Assembly (NCBI GenBank): GCA_050699035.1
Contig: JBOHDE010000006.1
Location: 1-43,791, forward strand
Reading direction: 5' to 3'
DNA: 43,791 nt
Source: WHTB01 sp050699035
Lineage (GTDB): Bacteria; Actinomycetota; Actinomycetes; Propionibacteriales; Nocardioidaceae
Part shown: positions 41,466 to 43,791 of the stretch, piece by piece
How positions within the stretch are numbered: position 1 is the stretch's first letter
How the letters are laid out: every line of letters starts with the position of its first letter
The notes under the pieces: model-generated
The model's database searches: none
What the model was told of the DNA's origin: nothing
Seen by the model: only the letters and a program-made list of their open reading frames with translations
Program-made: the position numbers and the translations under genes

Positions 41466-42130
41466 CCGACCGACCCGACGAGGCCAGGGAGGGCCAGGCC
41501 GACGGCCCGGTCGTCCGCGACCGACGTCGAATCGACCCGGTGACCGGTCAGGTCCGGGAGCCGCAGCAGCCCGCTGCGGCCCCGGGCCAGCCGGCCGGCC
41601 ATTCGGCGGTTGGCGAGCCGGCCGCCGACGACACCGCGCCGAGCAACGACCTCGAGACGGCGCTCGCCGAGCGGACGGCCGACCTGCAGCGCCTGCAGGC
41701 CGAGTACGTCAACTACAAGCGCCGCGTCGACCGCGACCGCGATGCCGTACGCGAGGCTGCGGTCGGTGCGGTCCTGGCGGCGCTGCTGCCGGTCCTCGAC
41801 GACATCGACCGGGCCCGCGAGCACGGCGAGGTCGAAGGCGGGTTCAAGGCCGTCGCCGACTCGTTCGAGCGCTCGCTGACCGGCCTGGGACTGGTGCGCT
41901 TCGGCGAGGTCGGCGATCCGTTCGACCCCCGTATCCACGAGGCCCTGATGCACGCGCACGCCGACGATGTCGACGGGCCGACCTGCCAGGCCGTGCTGCA
42001 GGCGGGCTACCGGATCGGCGAACGGATCCTGCGCCCGGCCCGGGTGGCCGTCGTGGAGCCGGCCGACGCCCCTGCCGTACCCGAGGATGCCGAGACGGAC
42101 CCGTCCGAGGGGACGACCGACGCCGACTGA
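41462..42130 (+). CDS. grpE: GrpE, nucleotide exchange factor of DnaK (222 aa)
   Basis: The first 60 residues are disordered and Gln/Pro/Ala-rich. A long coiled coil follows (LETALAERTADLQRLQAEYV then NYKRRVDRDRD, about 60-95), and then the compact beta-domain with DPFDPRIHEALMHAHADDVD and VLQAGYRIGERILRPARVAV. This is a typical actinobacterial GrpE. The GTG start overlaps the dnaK stop (GTGA). It acts as a dimer to release ADP from DnaK. Confidence 0.96.
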
Positions 42131-42166
42131 TCCCTACGATGGAGACACCCGGGGAGGTGAGCTCGC

Positions 42167-43333
42167 GTGAGCAAGAGTGACTGGCTGGAGAAGGACTACT
42201 ACCAGGTGCTCGGCGTCGACAAGGACGCCGACGCCGACGTGGTCAAGAAGGCCTACCGCAAGCTCGCGCGGGAGAACCACCCCGACTCCAAGCCGGGTGA
42301 CGCCAAGGCAGAGGACCGGTTCAAGGCGGTCAGCGAGGCCTACTCCGTGCTGTCCGACCCGGCCAAGCGCAAGGAGTACGACGACACCCGCAGCATGTTC
42401 GGGGCGGGGGCCGGCGGGTTCCGGATGCCCCGCGGTGGTGGGGGTACGACGTTCGACCTCGGCGACCTGTTCGGCAACCGCGGCACGTCCGGGGCCGGGG
42501 CCGGCGGGATCGGCGACCTGCTCGGCGACATCTTCTCCGGCGGCAACGCGCGTCGCACCAACCCGCAGCCACGTCGCGGTGCGGACGTCGAGTCGCAGGC
42601 GACCATCGCGTTCCGTGAGGCGGTCGACGGCATCACGCTGTCGTTGCGGATGACCAGCGAAGCGGCCTGCCGCGACTGCTCCGGCACCGGCGCCCGCAGC
42701 GGCACGGTCCCGACCGTCTGCGTGTACTGCCAGGGCACCGGGATGCAGGCGACCAGCGACGGCGGGCCGTTCGCGATGACCGAGCCGTGCCCGCACTGCC
42801 GCGGTCGGGGCCTGGTCGTCGCCGACCCGTGCCCGACCTGCAACGGCTCGGGCCGTGGTGTGTCCACCCGGACCCTGCAGGCACGCATCCCGGCCGGTGT
42901 GAAGGACGGTCAGCGGATCCGGCTGCGGGGCAAGGGCGCGCCGGGGGAGCGCGGTGGGCCGGCCGGCGACCTGTACGTCGTCGTCCACGTGACACCGCAT
43001 CCCGTCTTCGGTCGCGCCGGTGACAACATCACGCTGGCCGTGCCGATCACGTTCGACGAGGCCGCTCTCGGTGCGTCGGTGAAGGTGCCGACGCTGTCCG
43101 GCGGTGCGGTCACGCTGAAGGTGCCGGCCGGCACGCCGAACGGCCGGACGTTCCGCGTGCGCGGTCGCGGCGCGACCCGCAAGGACGGCACCAAGGGCGA
43201 CCTGCTGGTGACCGTCGACGTCGTCGTACCCGAGGAGCTGTCCGCCGAGGCCCGGGCCGCGGTCGAGACGCTGCGCTCGCACGGCGGCGGCGCCGACCCG
43301 AGGGCCGGCCTGTTCACGAAGGCGAGTGGGTGA
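42167..43333 (+). CDS. dnaJ: DnaJ co-chaperone (Hsp40, type I, 388 aa)
   Basis: The J domain (about residues 10-75) has the HPD motif (ENHPDSKPG). A Gly/Phe-type linker follows, then four CxxCxGxG zinc motifs (CRDCSGTG, CVYCQGTG, CPHCRGRG, CPTCNGSG), then the substrate-binding C-terminal domains. It stimulates DnaK ATPase. The GTG start follows GGGGAGG. The 3' end overlaps hspR by four bases. This is the operon-linked DnaJ1-type protein; actinobacteria usually have another copy near hrcA. Confidence 0.96.
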   Translation: MSKSDWLEKDYYQVLGVDKDADADVVKKAYRKLARENHPDSKPGDAKAEDRFKAVSEAYSVLSDPAKRKEYDDTRSMFGAGAGGFRMPRGGGGTTFDLGDLFGNRGTSGAGAGGIGDLLGDIFSGGNARRTNPQPRRGADVESQATIAFREAVDGITLSLRMTSEAACRDCSGTGARSGTVPTVCVYCQGTGMQATSDGGPFAMTEPCPHCRGRGLVVADPCPTCNGSGRGVSTRTLQARIPAGVKDGQRIRLRGKGAPGERGGPAGDLYVVVHVTPHPVFGRAGDNITLAVPITFDEAALGASVKVPTLSGGAVTLKVPAGTPNGRTFRVRGRGATRKDGTKGDLLVTVDVVVPEELSAEARAAVETLRSHGGGADPRAGLFTKASG

Positions 43334-43716
43334 CCGTGGGCGGGTTCGAGTTCGTGCGCCGCGAGGCGCCGGTGTTCGTGATCAGCGTGGCCGCCGAGCT
43401 GGCCGGCATGCATCCGCAGACGCTCCGCGGGTACGACCGGATCGGGCTGGTCAGCCCGGGGCGTACCGGCGGCGGCGGCCGGCGTTACTCGTGGCACGAC
43501 ATCGAGCAGCTGCGCGAGGTGGCCCGGCTGACCGCGCAGGGCATCGGCCTCGAAGGCGTACGCCAGATCCTCGAGCTGCAGAGCGAGGTCGCGGCGCTGC
43601 GCGAGCGGGCCGAGTCGTTGCAGGCCGCGCTCGACGTCGCCGAGTCGGCGCTGGCGAGCGGCTCGAACCTGCCGGCCGTGCGGTCGCAGGCCGTCGTCCG
43701 GTGGCAGCGCCGCTGA
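43330..43716 (+). CDS. hspR: HspR, MerR-family heat-shock repressor (128 aa)
   Basis: This has a MerR-type winged HTH: VISVAAELAGMHPQTLRGYD followed by RIGLVSPGRTGGGGRRYS (about residues 18-55), then DIEQLREVARLTAQGIGLEG and a C-terminal coiled coil (about 75-108). It represses its own operon by binding the HAIR site at 39483-39501. The GTG at 43330 overlaps the dnaJ stop. In HspR a single protein serves as repressor with DnaK as co-repressor in Streptomyces. A strong hairpin follows the gene after 35 bases. Confidence 0.93.
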   Translation: MTVGGFEFVRREAPVFVISVAAELAGMHPQTLRGYDRIGLVSPGRTGGGGRRYSWHDIEQLREVARLTAQGIGLEGVRQILELQSEVAALRERAESLQAALDVAESALASGSNLPAVRSQAVVRWQRR

Positions 43717-43751
43717 TAGGCCGACTGGGTGGCTCCGGTCCAGACATTTTC

Positions 43752-43791
43752 TGGTACGGGGGCGCCCCGTTCCACTAGGTCTGGAACGGGG
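43752..43791. repeat. Strong hairpin, copy 2, opposite orientation, cut by window edge
   Basis: The left arm (43752-43774) is identical to the arm of the element at 29912-29964. The loop here is CTAGGTC, the exact reverse complement of the loop GACCTAG of copy 1, and the TTTTCT flank matches the reverse complement of the copy 1 right flank. So the element is inverted relative to copy 1. The right arm runs off the window. It lies just downstream of hspR and probably terminates the chaperone operon. Confidence 0.85.

Overview
The window is about 43.8 kb of very GC-rich DNA with frequent GTG starts and tightly overlapping stop/start pairs. The gene content points to an actinobacterium: dnaK-grpE-dnaJ-hspR with an HspR/HAIR box, an EtfD-like membrane Fe-S oxidoreductase, a GerW/YtfJ protein, and an actinobacterial-type histidine-degradation cluster. 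The common CGTAC/GTACG words would fit Propionibacteriales/Nocardioidaceae-like genomes, but I cannot name a genus from sequence alone. I see no tRNA, rRNA, CRISPR array or complete insertion sequence.

Layout. (1) 1-1.85 kb, minus strand: a ribbon-helix-helix regulator, a DUF4097 beta-solenoid protein and a small basic protein, with TGACGTCA-type repeats upstream. (2) 2.0-22.6 kb: an accessory catabolic and transport region. It holds two COG2159-type amidohydrolases, three Gfo/Idh/MocA dehydrogenases, an Ldh2-family dehydrogenase, a fumarylacetoacetate-hydrolase-family enzyme, a nitrate/sulfonate-type ABC importer, an MFS carrier, a complete tripartite tricarboxylate transporter (TctCAB), a luciferase-like flavin monooxygenase coupled to a carboxymuconolactone-decarboxylase-family protein, a PucR-type regulator, and a flavin reductase fused to a complete GntR/FadR-like regulator. 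(3) 23.1-25.3 kb: an EtfD-like protein. (4) 25.4-38.0 kb: an IclR regulator divergent from hutH, then hutU, a GerW-like gene, a ProU/OpuC-type ABC transporter, an antisense nitroreductase, an M20 amidohydrolase, hutF and hutI. (5) 38.0-39.4 kb: an ankyrin protein, an M50 metalloprotease-like membrane protein and a zinc-ribbon protein. (6) 39.5-43.7 kb: dnaK-grpE-dnaJ-hspR under a HAIR operator.

How it fits together. Region 2 looks like uptake, oxygenation (flavin reductase plus LLM monooxygenase), dehydrogenation and C-C hydrolysis or decarboxylation of an unidentified organic acid, sugar acid or ring compound. The order and substrate of the steps are inference. Region 4 encodes histidine to urocanate to imidazolonepropionate to formiminoglutamate to N-formylglutamate. 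No classical HutG is present; the M20 hydrolase next to hutF is the obvious candidate for the last step, and the ProU-type ABC system is a candidate importer. Region 6 is the classical HspR-autoregulated chaperone operon.

The most unusual non-coding feature is a set of large inverted repeats at gene ends. One 23-bp-stem hairpin occurs twice in opposite orientation (29.9 kb and the right window edge). A GTGTGACGA...CGACACGC hairpin family occurs three times. Tandem TTGCCCAATTGGGCAA palindromes lie at 18.75-18.83 kb, and a cluster of nested palindromes lies at 12.1-12.5 kb.
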